64,000 bases of DNA from Dama dama (GCF_033118175.1 NC_083692.1:94606501-94670500), one strand, 5' to 3'. Counted from the stretch's first letter, positions 44,640 to 56,947 are shown. Translations and numbers: made by a program. The notes: generated from the sequence alone by a model not told the origin.

Positions 44640-45130
44640 TGCGTGGACGTGGGAATGCAGGCCACGGGGGCGTGGGTGTGAGAACGCAGGGCGGGGGTGT
44701 GTGTACACGAGAGAACCAAGGGCATGGGGGTGTGACCCAGGGGATGGAGGGCGTGGGGGGGCGTGGACATCGTGCGTGGGGGGCATGTACGAGGGGACCA
44801 AGGGCGTGGGGGGTGTGGCCCAGGGACGCAGGGTGTGGGGGGCGTGACCGTGCGGACACCGGGCGTTGGGGGCGTGGACGAGGGGTCTGAGGGCGTGGGG
44901 GGCGTGGACATTGGGCGTGGGGGGCGTAGATGAGGGAACCAAGGGCGTGGGGATGTGGCCCGGGGGATGGAGGGCGTGGGGGGCGTGGACGAGGGGACAC
45001 AGGGTGTGGGGTCGTGTATGTGGGGACACAGGGCGTGGGGGGTGTGGACAAGCGGACGCAGGGCGTGGAGGGCGTGGACACCGTTTGAGGCGTGTGGGGA
45101 ATGTACATGGGAACGCCGGGTGTAGTGGCG
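44640..45130. repeat. GC-rich minisatellite, about 30-bp unit (about 16 copies)
   Basis: Units of 27-31 bp based on agggcgtggggggcgtggac plus gaggggacac, with many variants. Since the unit is close to ten codons, long frames appear: two proline-rich frames on the minus strand (262 and 249 codons) and glycine/tryptophan-rich ones on the plus strand. They lack any recognised domain and are judged artefacts. Strand asymmetry (G on plus, C on minus) is extreme. Confidence 0.9.
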
Positions 45131-45204
45131 GGGACGTGAGGTGTGGGTAACCTGGGGAACCTGGGAGAGTAGGCAGCTGGAGGGGGACCGGAATCCCGAC
45201 TGGA

Positions 45205-45325
45205 AAAAGGTGTCTAGCGGTCCTTGTGCGCTGCCACAACTAGGCTCCAGGCCTCCAAACATCACAAGGTCTCCAGGTCTGTGCAGACCCAGCTGAGGGT
45301 CCTATCCAGGCTCAACCGTCTCACC
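45205..45325 (-). repeat. LTR-like segment, partner of 38,331-38,465
   Basis: See 38,331-38,465 for the shared words. If this is the 5' LTR of a minus-strand element, gag, RT and integrase relics at 41.6-39.3 kb lie downstream of it in the correct order, with later insertions (old L1 tail, LTR, SINEs, minisatellite) in between; however an L1 tail as an insertion is unusual, so this is a weak hypothesis. Confidence 0.35.
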
Positions 45326-47277
45326 CCAAACTAGGCCTCTGAGCCCCCAAGGAGGTGTTAGACATGGCTGTGATCAAGGGACTAGAGCCACCAGGAGACG
45401 TTGCATTGTGAGGTTGAGACCTGGCCTCACTGCTAACAGGCTCCGGGAGGGACCAGACTGTCTCCTGCCTGCCTTCTTTGGCAACTTGGCGCAACGCCTC
45501 TGAGGAGTACTGAATGACCTAAGATAGCTGGACTTAATCTCTTATTTTAAAGTGACAGCATTTTCAAGGATCAGAGTCTCAGGGACAAAAGTGGCCTTAA
45601 AAATCATACAAGCAAAGTTTAAAATGCTATTTAGAGTGTCACATAAGTAAGCAACCTGACTCATAGGAGTTCAGAGGAAGAAGAAACTGCCAGACTGAGG
45701 GGGCTACAAAGGAGATAAGACGTTAAGTCCCCACGTTAGATGGGAGTAGAGGGCACAGGTCTGGCCTGTACGGATGTGCTGGTTGTTGACTACACAGGGA
45801 CTTGTGGCAGCTGAAATGCAAGAGCTCAGCTCACAAGCCCTGTACTTCCACTTTGTGGCCTGCAAGAAGGACAGGGATGAACCTTGTATAGGGAAGAGAC
45901 TCCGTTAGTGTGGGTTTAGGGAGAAGGACTGGGCCACGTTCTAGAATCAGGCTTCAGGGAGGGAGAAGGGAGCAGACTGGGGAAGTGGACTGACAGGAGG
46001 CCAGTTTCAGCAGAAGTGAAATAGGAATCCAGAATCCCTCAGAACCTCCTGGGTTGCAAATCATAGTGCTACAAGCAATAAATATGTGATACAAGTAATC
46101 AATAGTAGTACAAATAAAGGAAAGAAATGTTTCAGAAATTTTAGAAAGTGGTACCATACTCCCATTGCAAATCAGTGTGTTCATTTTATTCACCTTCTTC
46201 AACACAGTGGTCTTGTTTAAGTTTTATTTGGGGAGGAAATAGAAAAACAACAATCTAGTGAGCACACACCGAGTCATAGGTTTTCCACAAATGCTTTCAA
46301 ATCTTGGCTGGAGTTGACCCATAAGGGATCAGGAGCTAGAAAGGACGGGGCTCTTTGTTTTTGAGACTAGCTTCTTTGTTGTCTGCTTGTTGAATAATTC
46401 AGATTAAGTTTGGGGACAATGAAGTGAAATCAAAAAAGGTAAAAAGTGATAAAAAGCTAGTTAAAGGTTTGATTTTGGATGTAGGAGGAAAGCTGAATTT
46501 ATTTGTACTGAGGGCTTGCCAGTAAGGCTGACATCTTATGGGGGAGAATCTGAGCCTGAGAGTGGCTCCCGGCATAGAACTTCACATCCGGAGCCTTAGA
46601 TGTCGTTAATACCTGTGACAGTATGGCTCTGGTTGTTGCATTCTACCCAGGCAAGCTCACAAAACCCAGCAAAGCTACAATACCATGCATATGGAACTAT
46701 AATACAAAACACACTGTTTCTATACACACAAGTAAACCAAAGTGAAAAAAATTGAAAATAGTATAACTAAACATGAAATTATTTATATTTTATATTAAGT
46801 GTTGCTGCCCCCCCCACAAGTAAGTTTAATTAAAGAAGATAGAAGAAGACCCTTGAGACTCTGAAAAAACCCGAAGGAATGATGGACTTCAACATTCACA
46901 GTGTTTCTTGATCACATTAAAACTCACTTCAGATTCTGCCTCCTCTTTACTTTCATAGCCAACTCCCTTGGGAAAAAAAAAAAAAAAGAACTCCCTTAAG
47001 GGACAATTTGCATACTATCAAGGAATGGGCCCATTTTAAATGTGTAGTGAGATAAGTTTAGAAAAACACAGAGGCTCCTGTTACTGGCAGCCCAGCCAAT
47101 ATCTCCATCAGCCAAATGACCTCAGGGCTCCTCCCAGGCGTCATGTCCCATTTTAGGCTTCACTGAAGATTATTTTTGCCTGTTCAAGAACTTCACATAC
47201 ATGGGAATAGAGAGTCTAGGTGTCTTGTTTCTTTCAGATTTATCAACATTGTTCTTTTCAAAATGCTGAGTAGCAGA
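45326..47277. other. Unclassified DNA
   Basis: No SINE, BovB or LTR recognised. The part 46,200-46,650 (ttgggggagaatctgagcct type words) has the look of retroviral leader or old LTR text but I could not anchor it. Poly-A of 14 at 46,973. No convincing frame; the longest is an 83-codon minus frame without a domain. Confidence 0.35.
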
Positions 47278-47400
47278 GGAAAGCATGGCAACCCACTCTA
47301 GTATTCTTGCCTGGGAAATCCTATGGACAGAGGAGCCTGGCAGGCTACAGTCCATGGGGTCACGAAGAGTCTGACACGACTGAGCGACTCTACAGCAGCA
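47278..47400 (+). mobile_element. Bov-A fragment
   Basis: gaaagcatggcaacccactc through gacagaggagcctggcaggc to cacgactgagcgactctaca. Only the Bov-A half is present, 5' truncated. The tail is short (agcagcaacagc). Confidence 0.85.
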
Positions 47401-47454
47401 ACAGCATTCCACTGCGTGGATGTAACAGGTTTGTTTCTCTAGTTACCTGCTGTT

Positions 47455-47745
47455 GGGGTGTCTCTCCACAGGCACTGTTTTGAATAAAGCTGCCAAGGAC
47501 ACTTGTACAAGTCTTGTAGATGCAAGTTATCATGTACTAGGGATAAATACCTAGTGGATTTGCTGGATCAGATCGTACTTACATGCTTAATTTATGAGAC
47601 TGCAGATGGTGTTCCTGATGAAATGTTCTGTCTGCACTCCCAAAATCAACACGAGAATTCCAGTCACCGCCCCCAGCCCACTTCAGCCCCAGACTTGCCA
47701 GCACTTGGTGTTGTCGGAATTCTCCACCTTACCATCCTCATGAGC
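47455..47745 (-). mobile_element. Old L1 fragment, antisense
   Basis: ttgaataaagctgccaagga, ggataaatacctagtggatt, and ccagcacttggtgttgtcgg are the antisense L1 phrases in order. Plus-strand frame at 47,503-47,772 is a shadow. Confidence 0.8.
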
Positions 47746-48049
47746 AAACATCTCCTTTTAAATAAAGACTAGGGTCATTTTTTGGGAGGATTACAATCAG
47801 GATGAAGAGAGGGACACTGCAGTTAAGGGCTAGGTCCCATAGATGCCCAACTCCACACACCAACCCACGCCTCTCCCGCTTCGGACTAACCTGGGCTCCC
47901 TTCCCTGGGTTCAGCAATTTGCTCACGGTGAAGAGGAAAAGTTAAAATTTTACATAACCTCCTTCTCCTTCTGCCTCTGTAACTCAGCTTGCCCCTTGCA
48001 AAGTCTAGATCACGTAGGTCACGTAGTCTCAGAAAGTGGGGACTTGCAA

Positions 48050-48390
48050 TACTAGGAACTGGAGTTTATATCACTCACCCTTGTCCTGCTCTTTGCAATC
48101 ACCCAGCCCCTGCAAATCATGCCTGTCCAGGCCAGGCATCCCCCTCCCCATCTTGACCACTGTTCCCACGAGCGAAACCCCTTAGTTTAAGTCAGCCTAT
48201 TAACAGCTAGTGCTGCCCACTACAGTCTGTCTACAGAAACTCTGTAACCCCTTTGTTTGGGGCTCAGAGTTTGGAGTGTTAACTCCTCTGGGCCCACCGG
48301 CACCTGCGTAATGAACCTGATTCTCCAAATCTGCGAGTGAGTGCTTGTTTTCTCAAGTAGCGGTTTCTGTGACTATGGAACTCAGGGAAC
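48050..48390 (+). mobile_element. LTR 3' part, class I type
   Basis: tggggctcagagtttggagt, taactcctctgggcccaccg, gcgtaatgaacctgattctc and aaatctgcgagtgagtgctt form an R/U5-like block, with a GC-rich U3-like part upstream. No TATA element or target duplication could be fixed, and no primer site follows, so boundaries are open. Confidence 0.5.
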
Positions 48391-49567
48391 TTAGGTTTGC
48401 TGGTTTGTTATCTAATACAGAGAAGGATGAGGTTAAAGGATACAGACCAGCAGTCAGATGACGAGGCACAGAGGCGAGGGCTGGGAGTGTCCGGGAGCTT
48501 CCACCCTGTGGATCTGGGGCTGTGCCCACACTCCTGGAAGCTCTCTGAACCTCACAGTTTTGTGGGTTTCAATGGAGGCTTCATCACATAGGCACAGCCA
48601 CGATCCACCATGAACTCAGTCTCCAGCCTCTTTCCTCCCCCAGGGAGGCAGGTGGGGCTGGAAGTTTCAAGCCTTTAATCCCGGCTTAGTAATTTTGGGC
48701 TGCCCGCCCCCCAACCCCCCAGTCCTGAAGACTACCTCGTTAGAACAAATGCGCTCCCAGCACCAATGAAACCCCACGGGATTGAGGGGCTCTGGGGCGG
48801 GCCCTGGAGCAGACACACTTCTGTCCTCTGGGTCACAGCTGTGTGACCATGGCCAGGCGGGAGAGGGGCAGCAGGCAGGAGACTGGGAACTGGAAGCCCG
48901 CTCATCTCAGCTGGAGTTCTGCAGACACAGACAAGAACTGGTGCAGAATTCCCATGAAGGGTCTTAGAAGCTGAGGTGGACCCGCAAAGACTTTTCTGAG
49001 TTTATAAATTAAACCAAAGCAAAAACACTATTTTTTTTTTTTAAATTAACCCTTGCATTTTAATTCCTAGTTTACTTATTTTGTATGACTCAGGTTAACT
49101 ATTAGTATCCTCAGCACCTTTAGTTAATATTTCCTTAGGGGCGATCTGTATGCCTTGTCTTTCCCACTATATAATTAAATAAGAGCAGTAATCACCTTAT
49201 ATAAAGCCTATTTAAATATACCAATTTTTATACTTTAAATTCCACCAGATTCTATACCTTTAATTTTTGTTTCATAAGGATCTTAGGAGAGAGTTTAGAA
49301 GGCTTTTGTTGTTGGTGCAGTTGTTCATTGTCTATTTCACCTACTTTTATGTAAAAGGATATCCTATCCCCAGAGTCAGGAAAAGCTGAGGAAGTCACAC
49401 CCTTTGGCCTAACTGTCCCAAGATAGTTGGTCAGACATCTCAATGTAAAGTTTTCTAGACTCTTAACTAGATGAAACTGGGGCAAATAGAACAGATTAAT
49501 TTAGCTGTTAATGTTAGAGACCAGTAGGAGGTCACTCATGGCTTGTTAACTTTGTTGTTACTGTGCA
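48391..49567. other. Unclassified, part GC-rich, part AT-rich
   Basis: 48,420-49,000 is GC-rich with two short frames (64 and 61 codons); 49,000-49,560 is AT-rich. The latter reminds of non-coding retroviral interior like that at 25.6-28.4 kb but no shared run of words was found. No gene called. Confidence 0.35.
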
Positions 49568-50608
49568 GTTGATCAGTCAGGAATGACTCTTTGCAACCCC
49601 ATGGACTGCAGCCTGCCAGACTTCAATGTGCTTCACTATCTCCCAGAGTTTGCTCAAACTCATATCTATTGAATGGTTGATGCCATCCAACCATCTCATC
49701 CTCTCTTGTCTTCTTCTCCTCCCACCTTCAATCTTCCCCAGCATCAGGGTCTTTTCCAATGAGTCAGCCCTTCAAATCAGGTGGCCACAGTATTGGAGCT
49801 TAAACTTCAGCATCAATCCTTCCAATGGATATTCAGGACTGATTTCCTTTAGGATGGACTGGTTGGATCTCCTTGTAGTCCGAGGGACTCTCAAAAGTCT
49901 TCTCCAACACCACATTTCCAAAGCATCAATTTTTTGGTGCTCAGCTTTCTTCACAGTCCAACTCTCACATCCATACATGACTATTGGAAAAACCATAGCT
50001 TTGACTAGATGGACCTTTGTTGACAAAGAAATGTCTCTGCCTTTTAATATGCTGTCTGTGTCGGTCATAGATTTTCTTCCAAGGAGCAAGTGTCTTTTAA
50101 TACCATGGCTGCATTCACCATCTGCAGTGATTTTGGAGCCCAAGAAATTAAGGTCTGCCACTGTTTCCATTGTTTCCCCATCTATTTTACATGAAGTGAT
50201 GGGACCAGGTGCCATGATCTTTGTTTTTTTAATGTTGAGTTTTAAGCCAGCTTTTTCACTCTCCTCTTTCACTTTCATCAAGAGGCTGTTTAGTTCCTCT
50301 TCACTTTCTGTCATAAGTGTGGTGTCATCTGTGCATCTGAGGTTATTGGTACATCTCCTGGCAATCTTGACTCCAGCTTGTGCTTCATTTGGCATTTCGC
50401 TTGATGTACTATGCATATAAGTTAAATAAGCAGGGTGACAATATACAGCCTTGATGTACTCCTTTCCCAATTTTAAACCAGTTTGTTGTACCATGTCTGG
50501 TTCTGACTGTTGCTTCTTGACATGCAAACAGGTTTCTCAGAAGGCAGGTAAGGTGGTCTGGTATTCCCATCTCTTTAAAAATTGTCCACAGTTTGTTGTG
50601 ATCCTCAC
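49568..50608 (-). pseudogene. BovB LINE, antisense, RT core to 3' end
   Basis: From the BovB tail (aatgactctttgcaaccccat) through the RT domain. The minus-strand frame of 251 codons (50,527-49,772) carries RRCTNNLRCTDDTTLM, where the RT motif C is normally YADD; here it reads CTDD. A second frame (50,666-50,409) carries GVHQGCILSP and EATVRTRHGT. At its high-coordinate end the element stops abruptly (about 50,608, gatcctcacagcca) and a plus-strand BovB begins. Confidence 0.88.
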
Positions 50609-50935
50609 AGCCACAGAACTGGGAAAGGTCAATTTTTACTCCAATCCCAAAGAAAGGCAATGCCAAAGAATGTGCAAATTATGGCACAGTTGCATTCATC
50701 TCACATGCTAGCAATGTAATGCTCAAAATTTTCCAAGCTAAGCTTCAGCAGTACTCGAACCAAGAACTTCCAGAAGTTCAAGGTGGGTTTAGAAAAGGCA
50801 GAGGAACCAGAAATCAAATTGCCAACATCATCTGGATCATAGAAAACAAGATATTTCCATTTTACTTCTGCTTCATTGACTATGCTACAGCCTTTGACTG
50901 TGTGGATCATGACAAACTGTGGAAAATACTCAAGT

Positions 50936-51130
50936 GAAAGTGAAAGTCACTCAGTCGTGTCCAGCTCTTTTTGACCCCATGGACTATACAGTCCATGGAA
51001 CTCTCCAGGCTAGAATACTGGAGTGGAGAGCCTGTCCCTTCTTCAGGGGATCTTCCCAAACCCAGTGACTGAACCCACGTCTCCCATACTGCAGGCAGAT
51101 TCTTTACCAGCTGAGTCACCAGGGAAACCC
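50936..51130 (-). mobile_element. Bov-tA SINE, antisense, in BovB
   Basis: tgaaagtgaaagtcactcag, gtcgtgtccagctctttttg to ctgagtcaccagggaaaccc. Left flank gaaaatactcaag and right flank gaacattcttaaag are a likely diverged duplication. Bov-tA insertion at a BovB site is common in the window. Confidence 0.88.
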
Positions 51131-51501
51131 AGATTCTTTAAGGAACATTCTTAAAGAGATGGGAATACCAGACCACCTCACTTGCCTCCTGAGAAACCTG
51201 TTTGCAGGTCAAGAAGCAACAGGTAGAACCAGACATGGAACAACGGACTGATGCAAAATTGGAAGAGGAGTACGTCAAGGCTGTATATTGTCACCTGCTT
51301 ATTTAACTTATATGCAGGGTACATCATGCAAAGTGCTGGTCTGGATGAAGCACAAGCTGGAATCAAGATTGCTGGGAGAAATATCAATAACCTCAAATAT
51401 GCACATGACACCACCCTTATGGCAGAAAGTAGAGTTACTAAAGAGCTTCTTGATGAAAGTGAAAGAGGAGAGTGAAAAAGCTGGCTTAAAAGTCAACACT
51501 C

Positions 51502-51790
51502 AGGGACTTCCCTAGCAGCCTGGTGGTTAAGAATCTGCTTTGTTTGTAATGCAGGGGACACAGGTTTGATCTCTGGTCAGGGAAGTAAGATCCCACATGT
51601 CATGGAGCAACTGAGCCTGTGTGTAACAAGTAAAGAGTCCGTGCACCCCAACAAAAGATTCCACATGACATAATGAAAATCCCACAAGCTGCAACAAAGA
51701 CTGGATGCAAATAATAAAAAATACTTAAAAAAAAAAAAGACTGGAACACCCATGAATGTTAACATATATAACAGTTTTAATTAAAAGTAA
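51502..51790 (+). mobile_element. CHR SINE with extra 3' sequence
   Basis: gggacttccctagcagcctg (tRNA head), gtttgatctctggtcaggga, and an A-rich tail at 51,717-51,737. The flanking duplication is cttaaaagtcaaca on the left (about 51,485) and cttaaaaaactcaaca on the right (about 51,791), so the inserted piece includes about 50 bp after the A tail (gactggaacacccatgaatg onward), as if the SINE transcript read past its tail. Confidence 0.7.
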
Positions 51791-52475
51791 CTTAAAAAAC
51801 TCAACATGCATAAAACCAAGATCATCCAGTCCCATCACTTCATGTAAAATAGATGGGGAAGCAATGGAAACAGTGACAGACTTTATTTCCCTGGGCTCCA
51901 AAATCACTGCAGATGGTGACTGCAGCCATGAAATTAAAAGAGGCTTCCTCTTTGGAAGAAAAGCTATGACCAACCTAGACAGCATATTAAAAAGCAGAAA
52001 CATAGTTTGCTGTCAAAGGTCTGTATAGTCAAAGCTATGATTTTTCCCATAGTCATGTATGGTTGTGAGAGTTGGATCATAAAGAAAGCTGAACACCAAA
52101 GAATTAATGCTTTTGAACTGTGGTGTTGGAGAAGACTCTTCAGAGTCCCTTGGACTGCAAGGAGATCAAACCAGTTCATTCTAAAGGAACTCAGTCCTGA
52201 ATATTCATTGGAAGGACTGATGCTGAAGCTGAAGCTCCAATACTTTGACCACCTGATGTGAGGAGCTGACTCATTAGAGAAGACCCTGATGCTGGGAAGG
52301 ATTGAAGGCCGGAGAAGGGGACGACAGAGGATGAGATGGTTGGATGGCATCACCGACTTAATGGATATGAGTTTGAGCAAGCTCTGGCAGTTGGTGATGG
52401 ACAGGGAAACACGATCTGCTGCTGTCCATGGGGTTGCAAAAAGTCAGACAGGCGAGTGTGACTGAACTGAACTGA

Positions 52476-53184
52476 CTGATAAGGCAAAAATCTAATTAAC
52501 CTGAGAAGGAGAGAAACTGGTTTAGGAAGTGTCATTGTGCTGTTCCCCTCAATGTCTCTTACAGATGCTGATAAGGACAGTTAAAAATATCAACAGGAAG
52601 AATTTGGAAGGAAAATCTAGCTATTATTGAAAGGAGGTAAAGTAAAAAAAAAAAAAAAAAAAGATTATCGACCAAAAAAAAAAAAAAAAAAATCTTTGTA
52701 TGTTTATTTGGTATGGGATAAATAGAATGGACATTTATGTGATTAAAACAAGATTTGACATTACTACACTACCTAAAGTTAATGAGCCAAGAGAGGCTCC
52801 CTACTGGTCCCCAACAGTAAAAGCCAAGCAAGTGTGTTTTGTTTCCCTAGTTTTAAGTTATATATTTAAGGGGCTAGAAAAATTCACACAGAAATATCTG
52901 CTCAGCAATAATAAAAATAGGAGTTTTTCTTTGGCTCAATTTATAAATTCAAAAAATCTGTGCTGAATACCTTATACAAGCTTTGAAGGAATAATAATTT
53001 AACTCTGAAGTTAAAGAACATAGAACTTCCTAAAGTAAATTTCAGTTTGATTAAAAATCTTGTCTCTCGTTTTAATAACTTTAGGCAACAGAACTGTTCT
53101 TTAAACAAGTAAACAGTGTCTTTGTCTTGCAAATGTCTAAACCAGAATACAAATACAGGCCTCAAGGACCTGCAGCCAAGGAAA
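52476..53184. other. Unclassified AT-rich DNA with two poly-A runs
   Basis: Two A-tracts of about 19 and 21 at 52,645-52,693 separated by gattatcgacc. The remainder (tggtatgggataaatagaat and so on) has no recognised repeat. Possibly the same retroviral interior type as at 58,729-58,898 and 60,591-61,123, between which L1 and BovB were inserted, but this is not shown. Confidence 0.4.
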
Positions 53185-54372
53185 AAAAGAATTATTTTTA
53201 TTAGTTGGAGGCTAATTACTTTACAATATTGTAGTGGTTTTTGCCATACATTGACATGAATCAGCCATGGATTTATATGTATTCCCCATCCTGAACCCCC
53301 CCTCCCACCTCCCTCCCCATCCCATCCCTCTGGGTCATCCCAGTGCACCAGCCCTGAGCACTGGTCTCATGCATCCAACCTGGACTGGAGATCTGTTTCA
53401 CACTTGATAATATACATGTTTCGATGCTGTTCTCTCAGATCATCCCACCCTTGCCTTCTCCCACAGAGTCCAAAAGTCTGTTCTATACATCTGTGTCTCT
53501 TTTTCTGTCTTGCATATAGGGTTATCGTTAACCATCTTTCTAAATTCCATATATATGCGTTAGTATACTGTATTGCTGTTTATCTTTCTGGCTTACTTCA
53601 CTCTGTATAATGCACTCTAGTATCCATCTCATTAGAACTGATTCAAATATATTCTTTTTAATGGCTGAGTAATATTCCATGGTGTATATGTACCACAGCT
53701 TCCTTATCCATTCGTCTGCTGATGGGCATCTAGGTTGCTTCCATGTTCTGGCTATTATAAATAGTGCTGCAATGAACTTTGGGGTACACGTGTCTCTTTC
53801 AGATCTGGTTTTCTTGGTGTGTATGCCCAGGAGTGAGATTGCTGGGTCATATGGCAGTTCTATTTCCAGTTTTTAAAGGAATCTCCACACTGATCTCCAT
53901 AGTGGCTGTACTAGTTTGCATTCCCACCAACAGTGTAAGAGGGTTCCCTTTTCTCCACACCCTCTCCAGCATTTATTGCTTGTAGACTTTTGGATAACAG
54001 CCATCCTGACTGGTGTGTAATGGTACCTCATTGAGGTTTTGATTTGCATTTCTCTGATGATGAGTGATGTTGAGCATCTTTTCATGTGTTTGTTAGCCAT
54101 CTGTATGTCTTCTTTGGAGAAATGTCTGTTTAGATCTTTGGCCCATTTTTTTGATTGGGTCATTTATTTTTCTGGAATTGAGCTTCAGGAGTTGCTTGTA
54201 TATTTTTGAGATTAATCCTTTGTCTGTTGCTTCATTTGCTATTATTTTCTCCCATTCTGAAGGCTGTCTTTTCACCTTGCTTATAGTTTCCTTTGTTGTG
54301 CAAAAGCTTTTAAGTTTAACTAGGTCCCATTTGTTTATTTTTGCTTTTATTTCCAATATTCTGGGAGGTGGG

Positions 54373-56103
54373 TCATAGAGGATCCTGCTGTGATTTATGT
54401 TGGAGAGTGTTTTGCCTATGTTCTCCTCTAGGAGTTTTTATAGTTTCTGGTCTTACATTTAGATCTTTAATCCATTTTGAGTTTATTTTTGTGTATGGTG
54501 TTAGAAAGTGTTCTAGTTTCATTCTTTTACAAGTGGTTGACCAGTTTTCCCAACACCACTTGTTAAAGAGTTTATCTTTTTTGCTTTGTATATTCTTGCC
54601 TCCTTTGTTGAAGATAAGGTGTCCATAGGTAGGTGGATTTATCTCTGGGCTTTCTATTTTGTTCCATTGATCTATATTTCTGTCTTTGTGCCAGTACCAT
54701 ACTGTCTTGATGACTGTGGCTTTGTAGTAGAGCCTGAAGTCAGGCAGGTTGACTCCTCCAGTTCCATTCTTCTTTCTCAAGATTGCTTTGGCTATTCGAG
54801 GTTTTTTGTATTTCCATACAAATTGTGAAATTATTTGTTCTAGTTCTGTGAAGAATACTGTTGGTAGCTTGATAGGGATTGCATTGAATCTATAGATTGC
54901 TGTGGGTAGTATACTCATTTTGACAATATTGATTCTTCCAATCCATGAACCCGGTATGTTTCTCCATCTATTTGTGTCCTCTTTGATTTCTTTCATCAGT
55001 GTTTTATAGTTTTCTATGTATAGGTCTTTTGTTTCTTTAGGTAGATATACTCCTAAGTATTTTATTCTTTTTGTTGCAATGGTGAATGGTATTGTTTCCT
55101 TAATTTCTCTTTCTGTTTTCTCATTGTTAGTGTATAGGAATGCAAGGGATTTCTGTGTGTTAATTTTATATCCTGCAACTTTACTATATTCATTGATTAG
55201 CTCTAGTAATTTTCTGGTAGAGTCTTTAGGGTTTTCTATGTAGAGGATCATGTCATCTGCAAACAGTGAGTGTTTCACTTCTTCTTTTCCTATCTGGATT
55301 CCTTTTGTTTCTTTTTCTGCTCTGATTGCTGTGACCAAAACTTCCAAAACTATGTTGAATAGTAGTGGTGAGAGTGGACACCCGTGGCTTGTTCTTGATT
55401 TTAGGGGAAATACTTTCAATTTTTCACCATTGAGGATAATGTTTACTGTGGGTTTGTCATATATAGCTTTTATTATGTTGAGGTATGTTCCTTCTATTCC
55501 TGCTTTCTGGAGAGTTTTTTTTTTTTTTATCATAAATGGATGTTGAATTTTGTCAAAGGCTTTTTCTGCATCTATTGAAATAATCATATGGTTTTTATCT
55601 TTCAATTTGTTAATGTGGTGTATTACATTGATTGATTTGTGGATATTAAAGAATCCTTGCATTCCTGGGATAAAGCCCACTTGGTCATGATGTATGATCT
55701 TTTTAATACGTTGTTGGATTCTGTTTGCTAGAATTTTGTTAAGGATTTTTGCATCTATGTTCATCAGTGACATTGGCCTGTAGTTTTCTTTTTTTGTGGC
55801 ATCTTTGTCTGATTTTGGAATTAGGGTGATGGTGGTCTCATAGAATGGATTTGGAAGTTTATCTTTTTCTGCAATTTTCTGGAAGAGTTTGAGTAAGATA
55901 GGTGTTAGCTCTTCTCTAAATTTTTGGTAGAATTCAGCTCTGAAGCCATCTGGTCCTGGACTTTTGTTTGCTGGAAGATTTCTGACTACAGTTTCGATTT
56001 CCATGCTTGTGATGGGTCTGTTGAGATCTTCTATTTCTTCCTGGTTCAGTTTTGGAAAGTTATACTTTTCTAAGAATTTGTCCATTTCTTCCAAGTTGTC
56101 CAT
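54373..56103 (-). pseudogene. L1 ORF2 reverse transcriptase frame (576 codons)
   Basis: Uninterrupted frame with the L1 RT blocks: GPDGF (50-54), SIDAEKAFDKI (176-186), the CPLSPLLFN block (242-250) and FADDMILY (281-288). All three catalytic Asp positions (SIDA and FADD) are present. After the RT it runs into the C-terminal region and ends by a frameshift near 54,400; further ORF2 text continues in another frame (54,356-54,093 and 54,163-53,873). Upstream endonuclease is frame-broken (57,355-57,161: LAEWIQKQDPYICCLQETHL) and carries a micro-insertion at 56,948. Full ORF2 is about 1,275 residues. Confidence 0.88.
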
Positions 56104-56947
56104 TTTATTGGTATAGAGCTGCTGGTAGTAGTCTCTTATGATCCTTTGTATTTCAGTGTTGTCTGTTGTGATCTCTCCATTTTCATTTCTAATTTTGTTA
56201 ATCTGGTTCTTCTCCCTTTGTTTCTTAATGAGTCTTGCTAACGGTTTGTCAATTTTATCTTTTCAAAAAATCAGCTATTAGCTTTGTTGATTTTTGATAT
56301 GGTCTCTTTTGTTTCTTTTGTGTTTATTTTTGCCCTAATTTTTAAGATTTCTTTCCTTCTACTAACCCTGGGGTTCTTCATTTCTTCCTTCTCTAGTTGC
56401 TTTAGGTATAGAGTTAGGTTATTTATTTGACTTTTTTCTTGTTTCTTGAGGCAAGCCTATAATGCTGTGAACCTTCCTCTTAGCACTGCTTTTACAGTGC
56501 CCCATAGGTTTTGGCTTGTTGTGTTTTCATTTTCACTTGTTTCTATGCATATTTTGATTTCTTTTTTGATTTATTCTATGATTTGTTGGTTATTCAGAAG
56601 CGTGTTATTTAGCCTCCATATGTTAGAATTTTTAATAGTTTTTTTTTTTCCTGTGATTGAGATCTAATCTTACTGCATTATGTTCAGAAAAGATGACTGG
56701 AATGATTTCAATTTTTTGAATTTCTGAAGGCTAGATTTATGGCTCAGGATGTGATCTATTCTGGAGAAGGTTCCGTGTGTACTTGAGAAAAAGGTGAAAT
56801 TGATTGTTTTAGGGTGAAATGTCCTATATTTATCAATTAGGTCTAGCTGGTCCATTGTGTCCTTTAAAGCTTGTGTTTCCTTGTTAATTTTTTATTTAGT
56901 TGCTCTATCCATAGGTGTGAGTGGGGTATTAAAGTCTCCCACTATTA

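Larger units (their letters stand above)
50609..52475 (+). pseudogene. BovB LINE, sense, RT to 3' end, interrupted twice
   Basis: Starts cagaactgggaaaggtcaat (RSVFIPI region) and includes VQGGFRKGRGTRNQ and FIDYATAFDCVDH (motif A, with Asp after AF retained) in the frame at 50,719-50,937. It is cut by a SINE (50,936-51,130) and by a CHR SINE (51,502-51,790), then runs to the tail gactgaactgaactga. Motif C is represented by KYAHDTTLMAE (His for Asp), which would inactivate it. With the copy at 49,568-50,608 it forms a large inverted repeat with arms of about 1 kb. Confidence 0.88.

Noticed and set aside
44451..45265. 249-262-codon proline-rich minus-strand frames
   Set aside because: They lie over a ~30-bp minisatellite plus a SINE piece and overlap each other in different frames. 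Low-complexity composition, no domain.
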